From NCBI RefSeq assembly GCF_009758015.1, contig NZ_WSEL01000009.1, positions 1,116,001-1,180,000 of the forward strand: DNA of 64,000 nt, in the 5' to 3' direction. Shown piece by piece: positions 42,799 to 52,944 of the stretch (positions within the stretch are counted from its first letter, which is position 1; each line of letters starts with the position of its first letter). The translations under genes and the position numbers were made by a program. The DNA is from Ramlibacter pinisoli (GTDB lineage: Bacteria > Pseudomonadota > Gammaproteobacteria > Burkholderiales > Burkholderiaceae_C). Below the pieces are notes generated by a model, which was not told the DNA's origin, did not search any database, and was given only the letters and a program-made list of their open reading frames with translations.

Positions 42799-45375
42799 TC
42801 AGTCGCCGGCAACGCGCCGGGCCAGGTGGGCGAGTGCCTCTTCCACCTGGTCCACCAGCACCAGGCACAGGTCTCCGGGTTGCAGCCGCGCGAGTGCGGC
42901 GTCGATGGCGACGAACTCGCCGCGGATTTCCTCGACATGCGTGGTGCGGCTCGCGCCTTGCAGCCCCTCGCGCAGCAGCGCCATCACCTCGCCGTCGGCG
43001 CGCCCGCGCTGGGCCGCGTCCTGGTACAGGAGGACGTCGTCGAAGGCGGCGCCCAGGATCAACGTCTGGTCGCGGATGTCCTGGTCGCGCCGGTCGCCGG
43101 CGGCGCTGATGACCACCGAGCGGCGTTTCGCCGGCATCGCATCGACCGCGGCCACCAGCGCGCGCATCGCGTCGGGGTTGTGACCATAGTCGGCGATCAC
43201 GGTCGCGCCCTGGTAGTCCATCACGTTGAAGCGAGCGGGCGCGTTGTGCGCGTCGTTGACGAAAGTCGCGAGGCCGTTGCGGATGGCGTCGAACGGCAGG
43301 CCCGCGCCCCAGGCGGCGGCCACCGCCGCCATGACGTTCTCGACCTGGAAGCCGATCGTGCCGTTGCGGGTGATCGGGATGGCGGCCAGGGGGATGTGCG
43401 CGCGCTGGCTGCCCTCCGCGGCGACCACGGAGCCTCCGTCCAGCGCCCGGTCGATGTAGACCTTGCGCCCGCCCTGGGCGCGATGCGCCACCATGACGGC
43501 GTTGTGGCGGTCGGCGGCGAAGAAGATCACCTTGCCCGGGCAGGCGTCGGCCATCGCCGCGACGATGGGATCGGCCGCGTTCAGCACCGCATAGCCTTCC
43601 TTGGGCGTCACGTTCTGCACGATCACGCGCTTGAGGACGGCCAGGTCCTCCACGGTGGTGATGTAGTTCAGCCCCAGGTGGTCCCCGTCGCCCACATTGG
43701 TGACAACTGCCACCTGGCAGTGGTCGAAGCCCAGGCCTTCGCGCAGGAGGCCGCCGCGCGCGGTCTCGAACACCGCCGCCTCGACGTCGGGATGCATCAG
43801 CACGCTGCGCGCGCTCTTCGGCCCGCTGCAGTCGCCGGAGTCGATCTGCCGGCCGTCGACGTAGACGCCATCGGTGTTGGTCATGCCCACCGTCAGTCCG
43901 CTGCTGGCGAACAGGTGCGCGATCAGGCGCGCCGTGGTCGTCTTGCCGTTGGTACCGGTGACCGCGACCACCGGGATGCGGCCGTCGTGGCCGGGTTCGA
44001 ACAGGTGGTGGATGATGGCCTCGCCGACGTGGCGCGGCCGGCCATAGGACGGCGACAGGTGCATGCGCAGCCCCGGCGCGGCGTTGACCTCGACGATGCC
44101 GCCGCCCTGCTCCTCCAGGGGTCTGAGCACGCTCTCGCACACCATGTCGACACCGCACACGTGCAGGCCCACCATCTGCGCCGCGGCGATCGCGCGCTCG
44201 GCGACCTCGGGGTGCACGTCGTCGGTCACGTCGGTGGCGGTGCCGCCGGTGGACAGGTTCGCGTTGTGGCGCATCCGCACGCGCTGGCCGCGCGCCGGCA
44301 CGCTGCCGATCGTCAGGCCCTGCTCGGCGAGCAGTGCGATGGCGATGTCGTCGATGCGGATCTTGGTCAGCGAGGTGGCGTGGCCATCGCCGCGGCGCGG
44401 GTCGGCGTTGACCTTGGCGACCAGTTGCTCCACCGTGTGCTCGCCGTCTCCCAGCACCAGCGGCGGCTCGCGCCGCGCGGCAGCGACCAGTCGGTCGCCC
44501 ACCACCAGCAGGCGGTAGTCGCTGCCGGGCAGGAACTTCTCGACCATCACCTCGCCGATCTCGGCCGCAGCCTTGTAGGCCAGCGCCATCGCGTCGCGGC
44601 TGGTGAGGTTGACCGTGATGCCCTTGCCCTGGTTGCCGTCCCGGGGCTTGACCACCACGGGCAGGCCGACCTCGAGCGCGGCGGCCCAGGCGTCGACCTC
44701 GTCGGCCACCGGCCGGCCGATGGGCACCGGCACGCCGGCGGCGTGCAACAGCTGCTTGGTCAGCTCCTTGTCCTGCGCGATCGACTCGGACACCGCGCTG
44801 GTCTGGTCGACCTCGGCGGCCCAGATGCGGCGCTGGTGCTTGCCCCAGCCGAACTGCACCAGGCTGCCCTCGGTCAGGCGCCGCCACGGGATGCCGCGCG
44901 CCGCCCCCGCCTGCACGATGGAGCCCGTGCTGGGGCCCAGGCGCACGTCCTCGTCGGTGTCGCGCAGACGGGCGATCGCCGCGTCGACGTCGAACCCGGC
45001 CTCGGGGTCCAGCGCGGCCGTGATCAGCTGCTGCGCGAGCTCGAAGGCCAGGCGGCCGACGGCCTCCTCGCAGTATTCGACGACGACCTGGTAGACGTGG
45101 GGTTCGACCGTGGCCTGCGTGCGGCTGAAGCTGACCGGGCAGCCGGCTTCTTCCTGCAGCGCGAGTGCCGCGGCCTCGAGCACATGGGCGAGCGACACCG
45201 CGCCGCCGGTGCGCAAGGCGCCGATGGCCGGAAACAGCTTGCGCAGCCGGGCCTCGAAGCCGGGGCGCCCGGTCATCGCGGTTTCGTCGGCCGCGCACGA
45301 CACGACGGCCTCGATGGCCGTGTGGCGGCTCCACAGGTTGGGCCCGCGCAGCGCGCGAAGGCGGGAAATGTCCAT
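42799..45375 (-). CDS. cphA: Cyanophycin synthetase CphA
   Basis: 858 residues, normal for CphA. It polymerises Asp and Arg into multi-L-arginyl-poly-L-aspartate in the cytoplasm. Order: N-terminal domain (~1-160), ATP-grasp domain adding one amino acid (VVVKPRDGNQGKGITVNLTS near residue 240), then a Mur-ligase domain with intact P-loop VTGTNGKTTTARLIAHL near residue 473 and a complete Mur C-terminal domain (NVMDYQGATVIADYGHNPDA). It starts 13 bases after the cphA' stop, so the two are co-transcribed. Confidence 0.95.
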   Translation of the reverse strand: MDISRLRALRGPNLWSRHTAIEAVVSCAADETAMTGRPGFEARLRKLFPAIGALRTGGAVSLAHVLEAAALALQEEAGCPVSFSRTQATVEPHVYQVVVEYCEEAVGRLAFELAQQLITAALDPEAGFDVDAAIARLRDTDEDVRLGPSTGSIVQAGAARGIPWRRLTEGSLVQFGWGKHQRRIWAAEVDQTSAVSESIAQDKELTKQLLHAAGVPVPIGRPVADEVDAWAAALEVGLPVVVKPRDGNQGKGITVNLTSRDAMALAYKAAAEIGEVMVEKFLPGSDYRLLVVGDRLVAAARREPPLVLGDGEHTVEQLVAKVNADPRRGDGHATSLTKIRIDDIAIALLAEQGLTIGSVPARGQRVRMRHNANLSTGGTATDVTDDVHPEVAERAIAAAQMVGLHVCGVDMVCESVLRPLEEQGGGIVEVNAAPGLRMHLSPSYGRPRHVGEAIIHHLFEPGHDGRIPVVAVTGTNGKTTTARLIAHLFASSGLTVGMTNTDGVYVDGRQIDSGDCSGPKSARSVLMHPDVEAAVFETARGGLLREGLGFDHCQVAVVTNVGDGDHLGLNYITTVEDLAVLKRVIVQNVTPKEGYAVLNAADPIVAAMADACPGKVIFFAADRHNAVMVAHRAQGGRKVYIDRALDGGSVVAAEGSQRAHIPLAAIPITRNGTIGFQVENVMAAVAAAWGAGLPFDAIRNGLATFVNDAHNAPARFNVMDYQGATVIADYGHNPDAMRALVAAVDAMPAKRRSVVISAAGDRRDQDIRDQTLILGAAFDDVLLYQDAAQRGRADGEVMALLREGLQGASRTTHVEEIRGEFVAIDAALARLQPGDLCLVLVDQVEEALAHLARRVAGD

Positions 45376-45388
45376 GGCTAGCTCAAAC

Positions 45389-47584
45389 TCAGGCGGGCTG
45401 CGCGGAAGGGATGCCGTGGGCGTCGAAGGTCTCGATGCCGGCGATGATCAGGTCGGGCGGGATCTCCAGCGCCCAGGCGGCGGCGATCACGGCGAGCAGG
45501 GACTCGTCGGACAGGCCACCACGCGCCAGGCGCGCCGCGGGCGGCAGCCGCGTCTCGGCGCTGCCGGTGGCCAGCACGGGGCTGCCGTCCTGCAGGGTGA
45601 CGGCGCGACCGCCGCGCGCGCCGCTGCGGCGGTGCGCCAGCAGCGCCGGCACCTGCGGATCGGTGGCGTACAGGATCACCTCGCCGTCGCACAAGGTCCC
45701 CAGCGCGGCGACGCGTTCGTCGGCGGCGTTGAGCACCGCGACCCCGTCGTCCAGCACCACGTCGACCTGGGTACGCAGCACCTTGGCCATCTGCTCGATC
45801 GATTGCACGTCGAACTCGGCCAGCGTGCCGGCGCCGTCGAAATCCGTGACCACGCCGACCGTGCAGCGGTCGTAGGCCAGGCCGTCGCGCAGCATGGCGC
45901 GGGCATCGTTCTCGAACACCGCGGCCTGCACGTTGCGATTGACCAGCAGGCGGTGCGCCACGTCCCAGCGGCGCGCGTCGCCGGCCGCCAGCCGGCGGCG
46001 GTCGAGGTACAGGCCGTCGGCGCAGGCCAGGCCCACGCGCTGGCCGCGCAGCTGGGCGAGCCAGCCGACCAGCCGCGCGATGCGGGTGGTGTCGCGCGTG
46101 CCGGCGATGCCGACGATGGGGATGCGGCCGGCGTGCGCATGGTCGCCATTGCCGGGGAACAGCGCGTCGACGATGGCCCGGCCCACCGGGCGCGGCTTGC
46201 CGACGGCGGGTTTCAGGTGCGCCAGCAGGCCGGGGCCGGCGTTGACCTCGACGATCGCACCCCCCTGTTCGTGCAGCGGGCGGCCGATGTCCTGGGCCAC
46301 GAGGTCGACGCCGGCGATGTCCAGGCCGACGATGCGCGCGGCCAGTGCGACCACGTGCTCGACCTCGGGGTGGACCTGGTCGGTGCAGTCGATCGCGACG
46401 TTGCCATTGCGCTGGATCAGCACCTTGCGCCCCGCCTCGGGCACGGCCGCAGGCGAGAGGCCTTGCCGCGCCAGGTCGCCCAGGACGGACTCGTCTTCCT
46501 CGAGCACCAGGCGGTTCAGCGGGTGGTCCTCGCTGACGCCGCGGCGCGGGTCGCTGTTGATCTGCGCGTCGACCAGCTGGGCCACGGTGCAGCGGCCGTC
46601 GCCCGTGACCCAGGCGGTTTCGCCGCGGGCGGCCGCCACCACCTTGTCGCCGAGCACCAGCAGGCGGTGCTCGTCGCCGGAGACGTAGCGCTCGACCAGC
46701 ACCTCGCTGCCATGGCGCGCGGCGACCTCGAAGGCGGCCTCGACGTCCGCCCGGGTGCGCAGGTCCAGCATGACGCCGCGGCCGTGGTTGCCGTCGCTGG
46801 GCTTCACCACCACCGGCAGGCCGATGTCCTGCGCCGCCTCCCAGGCCTCGGCTGGCGATCCGGCGGCGCGGCCTTCCGGCACCGGCACGCCGCAGGCGGC
46901 GATCAGGCGCTTGGTCAGGTCCTTGTCGCGCGCGATGCCCTGGGCGATGGCGCTGGTGTGGTCGGTCTGTGCGGTCCAGATGCGGCGCTGGCGCGCGCCG
47001 TGCCCCAGCTGCACCAGGTTGCCGTCGTTCAGGCGGATGTGCGGAATGTGCCGGTCGGTCGCCGCGGCGACGATGGCCGCGGTGCTGGGGCCGAGGTAGG
47101 AGTCGTCGACCTGCTCGCGCACCTGCGCGACCGCGGCCGCGACATCGAAGGATTCGTCGTTGATCGCCGCCATCAGCAGGCGATGGCCCTGCGCCAGCGC
47201 GCTGCGCGCGACCTGCTCGTCGCGGGCACGGAACACCATGCGGTAGACGCCGGGTCGCGAGGTGCTGCGCGTCTGACCGAAGCCGGTGGGCATGCCGGCC
47301 AGGTTCAGCAGCTCGATGACCACGTGCTCCAGCACGTGGCCGGCCCAGGTGCCCTCCTGCAGGCGCTGCAGGAAGCCGCCGCGCTCCCCGACGCCGCAGT
47401 GGTGCTCGATCAGCGCCGGCAGCAGCGCGGTGAGGCGCTCATTGAAGCCGGGCAGCAGGTTCGAGGGCCAGTCTTCCAGTTCGCCGAGGTCCAGCCAGAC
47501 CTCGAGCACCGGGCGGTAGGTCCACACGTTGGGGCCGCGCAGGTAGTTGATGCGCAGCAGTTGGATGTCGTTCTTCTTGCTCAT
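45389..47584 (-). CDS. cphA': Second cyanophycin synthetase CphA' with degenerate, truncated Mur domain
   Basis: 731 residues. N-terminal and ATP-grasp domains look intact (VVVKPSDGNHGRGVMLDLRT near residue 260). The Mur-ligase central domain is present, but its P-loop reads GIAGTRDTTRIARL near residue 493: GTNGKT has become GTRDTT and the nucleotide-binding lysine is gone. The protein ends at GIETFDAHGIPSAQPA, where CphA continues with ~147 residues of Mur C-terminal domain. So the second half is probably inactive as a ligase. Paired cphA'/cphA genes are known in betaproteobacteria; the role of the partner is less clear. First gene of the leftward pair. Confidence 0.9.
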   Translation of the reverse strand: MSKKNDIQLLRINYLRGPNVWTYRPVLEVWLDLGELEDWPSNLLPGFNERLTALLPALIEHHCGVGERGGFLQRLQEGTWAGHVLEHVVIELLNLAGMPTGFGQTRSTSRPGVYRMVFRARDEQVARSALAQGHRLLMAAINDESFDVAAAVAQVREQVDDSYLGPSTAAIVAAATDRHIPHIRLNDGNLVQLGHGARQRRIWTAQTDHTSAIAQGIARDKDLTKRLIAACGVPVPEGRAAGSPAEAWEAAQDIGLPVVVKPSDGNHGRGVMLDLRTRADVEAAFEVAARHGSEVLVERYVSGDEHRLLVLGDKVVAAARGETAWVTGDGRCTVAQLVDAQINSDPRRGVSEDHPLNRLVLEEDESVLGDLARQGLSPAAVPEAGRKVLIQRNGNVAIDCTDQVHPEVEHVVALAARIVGLDIAGVDLVAQDIGRPLHEQGGAIVEVNAGPGLLAHLKPAVGKPRPVGRAIVDALFPGNGDHAHAGRIPIVGIAGTRDTTRIARLVGWLAQLRGQRVGLACADGLYLDRRRLAAGDARRWDVAHRLLVNRNVQAAVFENDARAMLRDGLAYDRCTVGVVTDFDGAGTLAEFDVQSIEQMAKVLRTQVDVVLDDGVAVLNAADERVAALGTLCDGEVILYATDPQVPALLAHRRSGARGGRAVTLQDGSPVLATGSAETRLPPAARLARGGLSDESLLAVIAAAWALEIPPDLIIAGIETFDAHGIPSAQPA

Positions 47585-47708
47585 GAGCGGAGCGCGGCCG
47601 GGTGATCAGCCGGGGGATCAATTGTGCGCCTGATGAGACGGGGGCCCGATTGGGCGAAAATCCGCGCCCAGGCAGGGCGCGAGGCCCCGGCTTCCCAACG
47701 AGCGTCGA

Positions 47709-49949
47709 ATGCAACCTACTTCTCCAGCCGCCACAGTGCCGGGCCTGCCACCGGACTGGCGACAGGCGCTCGCCGACAGGCTAGCCAGCAACGAGAACGT
47801 CCTGGCGACGCTTCAGGTTGACATCAGCCCGGCCATGAATTTCCACGACGGCGCGCTGGCCATGAGCGATCGCCGCCTGCTGGCCTGGGACGCAGGCCGC
47901 TGGTCGGAGTGGCCGTTGGCCGCAGGCCTGCAGCTGCGCCAGGGCGACCACGCCGGCATCGGCACCCTGGAACTGCTGGACGACCAGGGGCGGCTCGCCC
48001 TGTGGCGCTTCACGCTGGCCCAGCAGCGCGCGGTGCTGGACTTCGTCGCCCGCTTCGAGCGCCTGCAGTCGGGCAAGCCCGCTCCGGGGGAAGCCACTGA
48101 CGAGGACGAGGCCGACGAGGCGGACACCCGCCCCCCTTCGACCTGGGTGCTGCTGCGCCTGGGCCGTTTCGCCCGCCCCTACCGCAAGCAGCTCGCGATC
48201 GGGTTCGGACTGACGCTCGCGTCCACGGCCGCGACGCTCGTGCCGCCCTACCTGACCATCCCGCTGATGGACAAGGTGCTGATCCCGTTCCAGAACGGGC
48301 AGCGCATCGACCCGGGCTTCGTGTTGCTGCTGCTGTCGGGCCTGCTGGGTTCGGCGCTGCTGGCCTGGAGCCTGGGCTGGGCGCGGACCTGGCTGCTGGC
48401 CCTGGTGTCCGAGCGCATCGCGGCCGACCTGCGCACCACGGCCTTCGAGCACCTGCTGCAACTGTCGCTTGACTACTTCGGTGCCAAGCGCACCGGCGAC
48501 CTGGTCGCGCGGATCGGCTCCGAGACCGACCGCATCTCGGTCTTCCTGTCGCTGCACGCCCTGGACTTCGCCACCGACGTGCTGATGTTCGCCATGACCG
48601 CGGCGATCCTCTTCTCGATCAATCCCTGGCTGGCATTGGTGACGCTGCTGCCGCTGCCGTTCATCGCGTGGATGATCCACGTGGTGCGCGATCGCCTGCG
48701 CACCGGCTTCGAGAAGATCGACCGCGTCTGGGGCGACGTGACCAGCGTGCTGGCCGATACCATCCCCGGCATCCGCGTGGTCAAGGCCTTCGCGCAGGAG
48801 CGGCGCGAGGCGCAGCGCTTCCGCGAGGCCAACCAGGCGAACCTCGCCGTCAATGACAAGCTCAACAAGACCTGGAGCCTGTTCTCGCCCACGGTGTCGC
48901 TGCTGACCGACGTGGGCCTGCTGGTGGTCTGGGCCTTCGGCATCTGGCTGGTCAGCCGCAGCGAGATCACGGTGGGCGTGCTGACGGCGTTCATCGCCTA
49001 CATCGGGCGCTTCTACACGCGGCTCGATTCGATGAGCCGCATCGTCTCGGTCACGCAGAAGGCGGCCGCCGGCGCCAAGCGCATCTTCGACATCCTGGAC
49101 CATGTGTCCAACGTGCCCGAGCCGGCGAATCCGGTGCAGATCGGAACGCTGGAGGGCGCGATCGAGATGCGGGGCCTGGGCTTTCGCTATGGCAACCGCA
49201 GCGTGATCCGCGACCTCGACCTCGCGATCCGCCCCGGCGAGATGATCGGCCTGGTGGGCCACAGCGGCTCGGGCAAGAGCACGCTGGTCAACCTGATCTG
49301 CCGCTTCTACGACGTGAGCGACGGCGCGATCCGGGTCGACGGCACCGACATCCGCCGCTTCGGCGTGGCCGACTACCGGCGCCACATCGGCCTGGTGCTG
49401 CAGGAGCCCTTCCTGTTCTTCGGCACCATCGCCGAGAACATCGCCTATGGCCGGCCGGACGCGACCCGGGCCGAGATCGTGGCCGCGGCGCGCGCCGCGC
49501 ACGCGCACGAGTTCATCCTGCGCCTGCCGCTGGGCTACGACTCGATGGTGGGCGAGCGCGGCCAGGGCCTGTCCGGCGGCGAACGCCAGCGCATCTCGAT
49601 CGCCCGCGCGCTGCTGATCGACCCGCGCATCCTGATCCTCGACGAGGCCACCTCCAGCGTCGACACCGAGACCGAAAAGGAGATCCAGAAGGCGCTGGAC
49701 AACCTGGTGCAGGGGCGCACCACGATCGCCATCGCGCACCGGCTGTCGACCTTGCGCCGCGCCGACCGGCTGGTGGTGATGGACCGGGGCCGGGTGGTCG
49801 AGGTGGGCCCGCACGACGAGCTGATCGCCCGGCAGGGCGCCTATTGGCGGCTGTACGAAGCGCAGGCGCGCCAGGTCGACGAGGAAGACAGTGGCGAGGA
49901 CCTGCGCCTGCCGGCGCCCGCGCATGCGGCGCATCCCGCGGGGCAATGA
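47709..49949 (+). CDS. ABC exporter linked to cyanophycin metabolism, with N-terminal extra domain
   Basis: 746 residues, half-transporter with both membrane and ATPase domains. Residues ~1-150 form a cytoplasmic extra domain ([20 protein letters not shown]) with a DEDEADEAD acidic linker; ~160-460 a six-helix exporter core; ~480-720 the ATPase (Walker [41 protein letters not shown]). Divergent from cphA'/cphA by 124 bases and followed by DUF1854. This gene pair is repeatedly found beside cyanophycin genes; its cargo is unknown. Confidence 0.9.
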   Translation: MQPTSPAATVPGLPPDWRQALADRLASNENVLATLQVDISPAMNFHDGALAMSDRRLLAWDAGRWSEWPLAAGLQLRQGDHAGIGTLELLDDQGRLALWRFTLAQQRAVLDFVARFERLQSGKPAPGEATDEDEADEADTRPPSTWVLLRLGRFARPYRKQLAIGFGLTLASTAATLVPPYLTIPLMDKVLIPFQNGQRIDPGFVLLLLSGLLGSALLAWSLGWARTWLLALVSERIAADLRTTAFEHLLQLSLDYFGAKRTGDLVARIGSETDRISVFLSLHALDFATDVLMFAMTAAILFSINPWLALVTLLPLPFIAWMIHVVRDRLRTGFEKIDRVWGDVTSVLADTIPGIRVVKAFAQERREAQRFREANQANLAVNDKLNKTWSLFSPTVSLLTDVGLLVVWAFGIWLVSRSEITVGVLTAFIAYIGRFYTRLDSMSRIVSVTQKAAAGAKRIFDILDHVSNVPEPANPVQIGTLEGAIEMRGLGFRYGNRSVIRDLDLAIRPGEMIGLVGHSGSGKSTLVNLICRFYDVSDGAIRVDGTDIRRFGVADYRRHIGLVLQEPFLFFGTIAENIAYGRPDATRAEIVAAARAAHAHEFILRLPLGYDSMVGERGQGLSGGERQRISIARALLIDPRILILDEATSSVDTETEKEIQKALDNLVQGRTTIAIAHRLSTLRRADRLVVMDRGRVVEVGPHDELIARQGAYWRLYEAQARQVDEEDSGEDLRLPAPAHAAHPAGQ

Positions 49950-50410
49950 CGATGGTCCGACTCGAACGCAATCGCTTTGGTCGCCTGGTGCTGACGCTGG
50001 CCGACGGCACGGTGCACGAGGGCGTCGTGCCGGTGCGGGCCTTCCCGCTGGCCGCGCCTGAGGAGGGCGTGTCGCTGGTGGGCGCCGAGGGGCGCGAGCT
50101 CGCCTGGGTGCCTCACCTGGATGAGCTGCAGCCCCAGGACCGTGCGCTGATCGACGACGAACTGGCAGGCCGCGAGTTCGTGCCGACGGTGCAGCGCATC
50201 GAGGCTGTGTCCAGCTTCTCGACGCCCAGCACGTGGAGCGTGGTGACGGACCGCGGGTCGACGCGCTTCGTGCTGAAAGGCGAGGAGGACATCCGGCAGC
50301 TGGGCAATGGGGCGCTGCTGATTGCGAGCGCGGAGGGGATCAACTTCCGGATTGCGGATCGGTGGGGATTGGACCGGAAGTCGCGGGGGGTGTTGGAGAG
50401 GTTCCTGTAG
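49946..50410 (+). CDS. DUF1854 protein linked to cyanophycin metabolism
   Basis: 154 residues: [80 protein letters not shown] and [21 protein letters not shown] small beta-rich cytoplasmic protein of unknown function. Its ATG overlaps the exporter's stop (ATGA), so the two are probably made together and may form a complex. Confidence 0.9.
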   Translation: MTMVRLERNRFGRLVLTLADGTVHEGVVPVRAFPLAAPEEGVSLVGAEGRELAWVPHLDELQPQDRALIDDELAGREFVPTVQRIEAVSSFSTPSTWSVVTDRGSTRFVLKGEEDIRQLGNGALLIASAEGINFRIADRWGLDRKSRGVLERFL

Positions 50411-50478
50411 GCTGCCTCGGCCTGGCGTCGGCGCTACACTCAGCAGAAGCCTTCTTCCGCACCGCTCTCGCCTGCCGC

Positions 50479-51405
50479 ATGCGCCGACGCGACCTGCTCT
50501 TCTCCTCGCTTCTCACTGGGACAACGATGCGCCTGGCCGCACAAACGCCCACCCGGGGTCGGCTCGTCATCGTCGGCGGCGCCGAGGACCGCGTGCAGGA
50601 CCGATTGATCCTGCGGCGCTTCCTCCAGCATGCAGGCGGACCGCAGGCCCGCGTCCGGTTGCTGACCGCGGCCAGCTCCGTTCCACTGGTGGTCGCCGCG
50701 AGCTACCGGCAGGCATTCGCCGAGCTCGGCGCGGGCGACTGTGAACTGTTGCCGCTCCTCGAGCGCGACGCTGCGTTCCTGCCCGAAGTCGTGCAGGCCA
50801 TCCTGGACGCGGATGCCATCTTCATCAGCGGCGGCAACCAGTCGCGACTGATGGACGTCCTGCGCGAGACGCCTGCGATGGCCGCCCTGCACCACGCCCA
50901 TCGGCACCTCGGGCGCTGCATCGGTGGCACGAGCGCCGGGGCGGCGGCAATGTCGCGCCACATGATCGTGCAAGGCCCTGCCATGCGCCATCCTCGCAAG
51001 GACGTGGTCGGCACGGGCGTCGGGCTCGGCCTCCTGCCGGCGGCGATCGTCGACCAGCACTTCTCGCAACGGGGACGGCTCGCGCGCCTGCTCTCGGCGC
51101 TCGCCCAGCGCCCCGACCTGCTCGGCGTGGGGGTCGACGAGGACACCGCCCTGGTCGTCGAGAGCCAGGAGGCGATCGAGATCATCGGCAGCGGCGCCGT
51201 CACGCTCGTGGACGCCTCTTCCGCGCACACCAACCTCGCCGAGCTCGAGCCGGAGAGCCAGATCGAGATGCTGGGTCTGCAGGTGCACACCCTGCCGGCG
51301 GGCCGCCGCTATCCGGTGCGACCCGCGCGGCAGAACGCGACGTGGCCGCCGGGGCTGCGGGAAGCGGTGCAGCGACTCGTCGAGCAGGTGCCGCTGCCGT
51401 CCTGA
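50479..51405 (+). CDS. cphB: Cyanophycinase, possibly exported
   Basis: 308 residues. Class-I-glutaminase-like peptidase fold: RGRLVIVGGAEDRVQDRLIL, AIFISGGNQSRLMDVLRETP and the nucleophile region CIGGTSAGAAAMSRHM with the catalytic Ser; DQHFSQRGRLARLLSAL carries the His. It cuts cyanophycin to beta-Asp-Arg. From the ATG at 50479 the protein opens MRRRDLLFSSLLTGTTMRLA, a Tat-like leader broken by an Arg; an ATG at 50527 (GGGA 6 bases upstream) would give a cytoplasmic form. Which start is used is open. Confidence 0.9.
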   Translation: MRRRDLLFSSLLTGTTMRLAAQTPTRGRLVIVGGAEDRVQDRLILRRFLQHAGGPQARVRLLTAASSVPLVVAASYRQAFAELGAGDCELLPLLERDAAFLPEVVQAILDADAIFISGGNQSRLMDVLRETPAMAALHHAHRHLGRCIGGTSAGAAAMSRHMIVQGPAMRHPRKDVVGTGVGLGLLPAAIVDQHFSQRGRLARLLSALAQRPDLLGVGVDEDTALVVESQEAIEIIGSGAVTLVDASSAHTNLAELEPESQIEMLGLQVHTLPAGRRYPVRPARQNATWPPGLREAVQRLVEQVPLPS

Positions 51406-51540
51406 GAGAGTGGCCAGCCGCGGAGCAGCGCAAGGCGCTCAGCGGGTCTGGGTCACGGCTGCATCTGACCGAAGGCAGACCTCACCGGTGTCGCGATAGC
51501 CTCGGCTAGCAAGAAAGCGCGATGTGCCCCTGGCAGTGCC

Positions 51541-52944
51541 TCAACGCTGCGGCTTGGTGTTCACGGGGATGCACAGTCCTGCCGTCAGAAGGGCGAGCAG
51601 GACGTGGCTGACGTACAGCGGCACGAAGCTGGCGTGCGTGAGGTTACCGTGACCAAGCAGGAGGACGGTGACCGCGACGCCCATCACCGATCCGATCTGG
51701 CGCGTGGCCTGGTTCACGGCACTGCCGACGGCGAACTGGCCGGGCGGCAAGCGGTTCACGGCGGCAGCCGAGAGCGAGGGCAAGACCATGCCAATGCTGG
51801 AGCCGCTCAGGATCAGCCCGGGCAGCCAATGCGTGAGGTACGCCGGCTCCGCTCCCGGCACGAGCAGGAACCACGATCCGGCGCACGCGTAGAGAAGTCC
51901 ACCGCCGACCAGGAACGGACGATGGCCGATCCTGCCTGCCAGCCGCCCGGACAGGATCGCGAAGGGGATCACCAGCAAGGGTCCCGGCGTGATGGCCAGG
52001 CCGGCTGTGCGCAAGGGGTAGTGCCACACCTGGGTCAGGTAGAAGAAGAAGGCGAAGAACATCATCGAGAACGCGATGCCGAAGCTCAGGGTCGCGACGT
52101 TCGTGAAGGCGTACGTCCGATTCCTGAACAGGCCCAGGTCGACCAGCGGTGCGGGCGCGGTGCGAGCCCACAGGACGAACAGGACGAGCGCCGCCACACC
52201 GGCGACCGCCGCCGCGCCGAGTTCCGCGGCGGTCCACCGCGGCGACTCCATCTGCACGATGCTCAAGGCGATGGCGCCGACGCCCAGGATCAGCAATGCC
52301 ATGCCGACCCCATCCACCGGCCGCTGCCGTTCGGGCTTTCTGGCTTCCTGCAGCAATGCGGCGCCGCGCCACAAGGACAGGGCCCCCAACGGCAGGTTCA
52401 GGTAGAAGGCCCAGCGCCACCCCAGCGTTTCGACCACCAGCGACCCCAGGCTGGGCCCGACCGCAGCAGCCAGGCCGCCGACAGCACCCCACAGGCTCAC
52501 CGTCACCGCCCGCTTGTGCTGCGGGAAGGCGTCGAGCACGAGAGACAGGGAGGCCGGCGTCAGCAGCGCGGCGCCCACGGCCTGCAGGACACGGGCGGCA
52601 ACGAGCCAAGCCACGCTCCCGGCCAGGCCGCACGCAGCCGAAGCGACGAGAAAGAGGACCACGCCCAGGAGGAACACCTTCTTGCGGCCGTGCGTGTCGG
52701 CCACTCCGCCGGCGGGGATCAGCATCGCGGCATAGACCACCGTGTAGCCGTTCAGGACCCACGACATGTCGGCTGCCGAGGTGCCGGGGAAGCTGGCGCC
52801 GATGGCCCCGAAAGCGGCGAACAGCAGCGTCGAGTCAAGCGACACCAGGAACACGGCAATGCTGGAGATCCAGAAGATCGTCCACGGGGACAAGGTGGGC
52901 GCCGCCAGTGTCCCGGCCGTAGCGTGCGCGGCGGGGCGTGTCAT
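51541..52944 (-). CDS. MFS multidrug transporter (DHA2/EmrB-like)
   Basis: 467 residues, about 14 hydrophobic segments. MFS motif region GGVADTHGRKKVFLLGVVLF (motif A) and the DHA2-type LNGYTVVYAAMLIPAGGVAD, LLTPASLSLVLDAFPQHKRA. A proton-driven exporter of drugs or other small molecules by family. Its ATG overlaps the azoreductase stop (ATGA), linking efflux with detoxification. Confidence 0.9.
   Translation of the reverse strand: MTRPAAHATAGTLAAPTLSPWTIFWISSIAVFLVSLDSTLLFAAFGAIGASFPGTSAADMSWVLNGYTVVYAAMLIPAGGVADTHGRKKVFLLGVVLFLVASAACGLAGSVAWLVAARVLQAVGAALLTPASLSLVLDAFPQHKRAVTVSLWGAVGGLAAAVGPSLGSLVVETLGWRWAFYLNLPLGALSLWRGAALLQEARKPERQRPVDGVGMALLILGVGAIALSIVQMESPRWTAAELGAAAVAGVAALVLFVLWARTAPAPLVDLGLFRNRTYAFTNVATLSFGIAFSMMFFAFFFYLTQVWHYPLRTAGLAITPGPLLVIPFAILSGRLAGRIGHRPFLVGGGLLYACAGSWFLLVPGAEPAYLTHWLPGLILSGSSIGMVLPSLSAAAVNRLPPGQFAVGSAVNQATRQIGSVMGVAVTVLLLGHGNLTHASFVPLYVSHVLLALLTAGLCIPVNTKPQR

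Noticed and set aside
42826..47605. Two very long plus-strand frames opposite the cphA genes
   Set aside because: Codon shadows of two clear cyanophycin synthetases; their translations look like low-complexity Arg/Ala/His text.
47781..49946. 721-codon minus-strand frame
   Set aside because: Antisense to the ABC exporter, whose Walker A, signature and Walker B motifs are intact.
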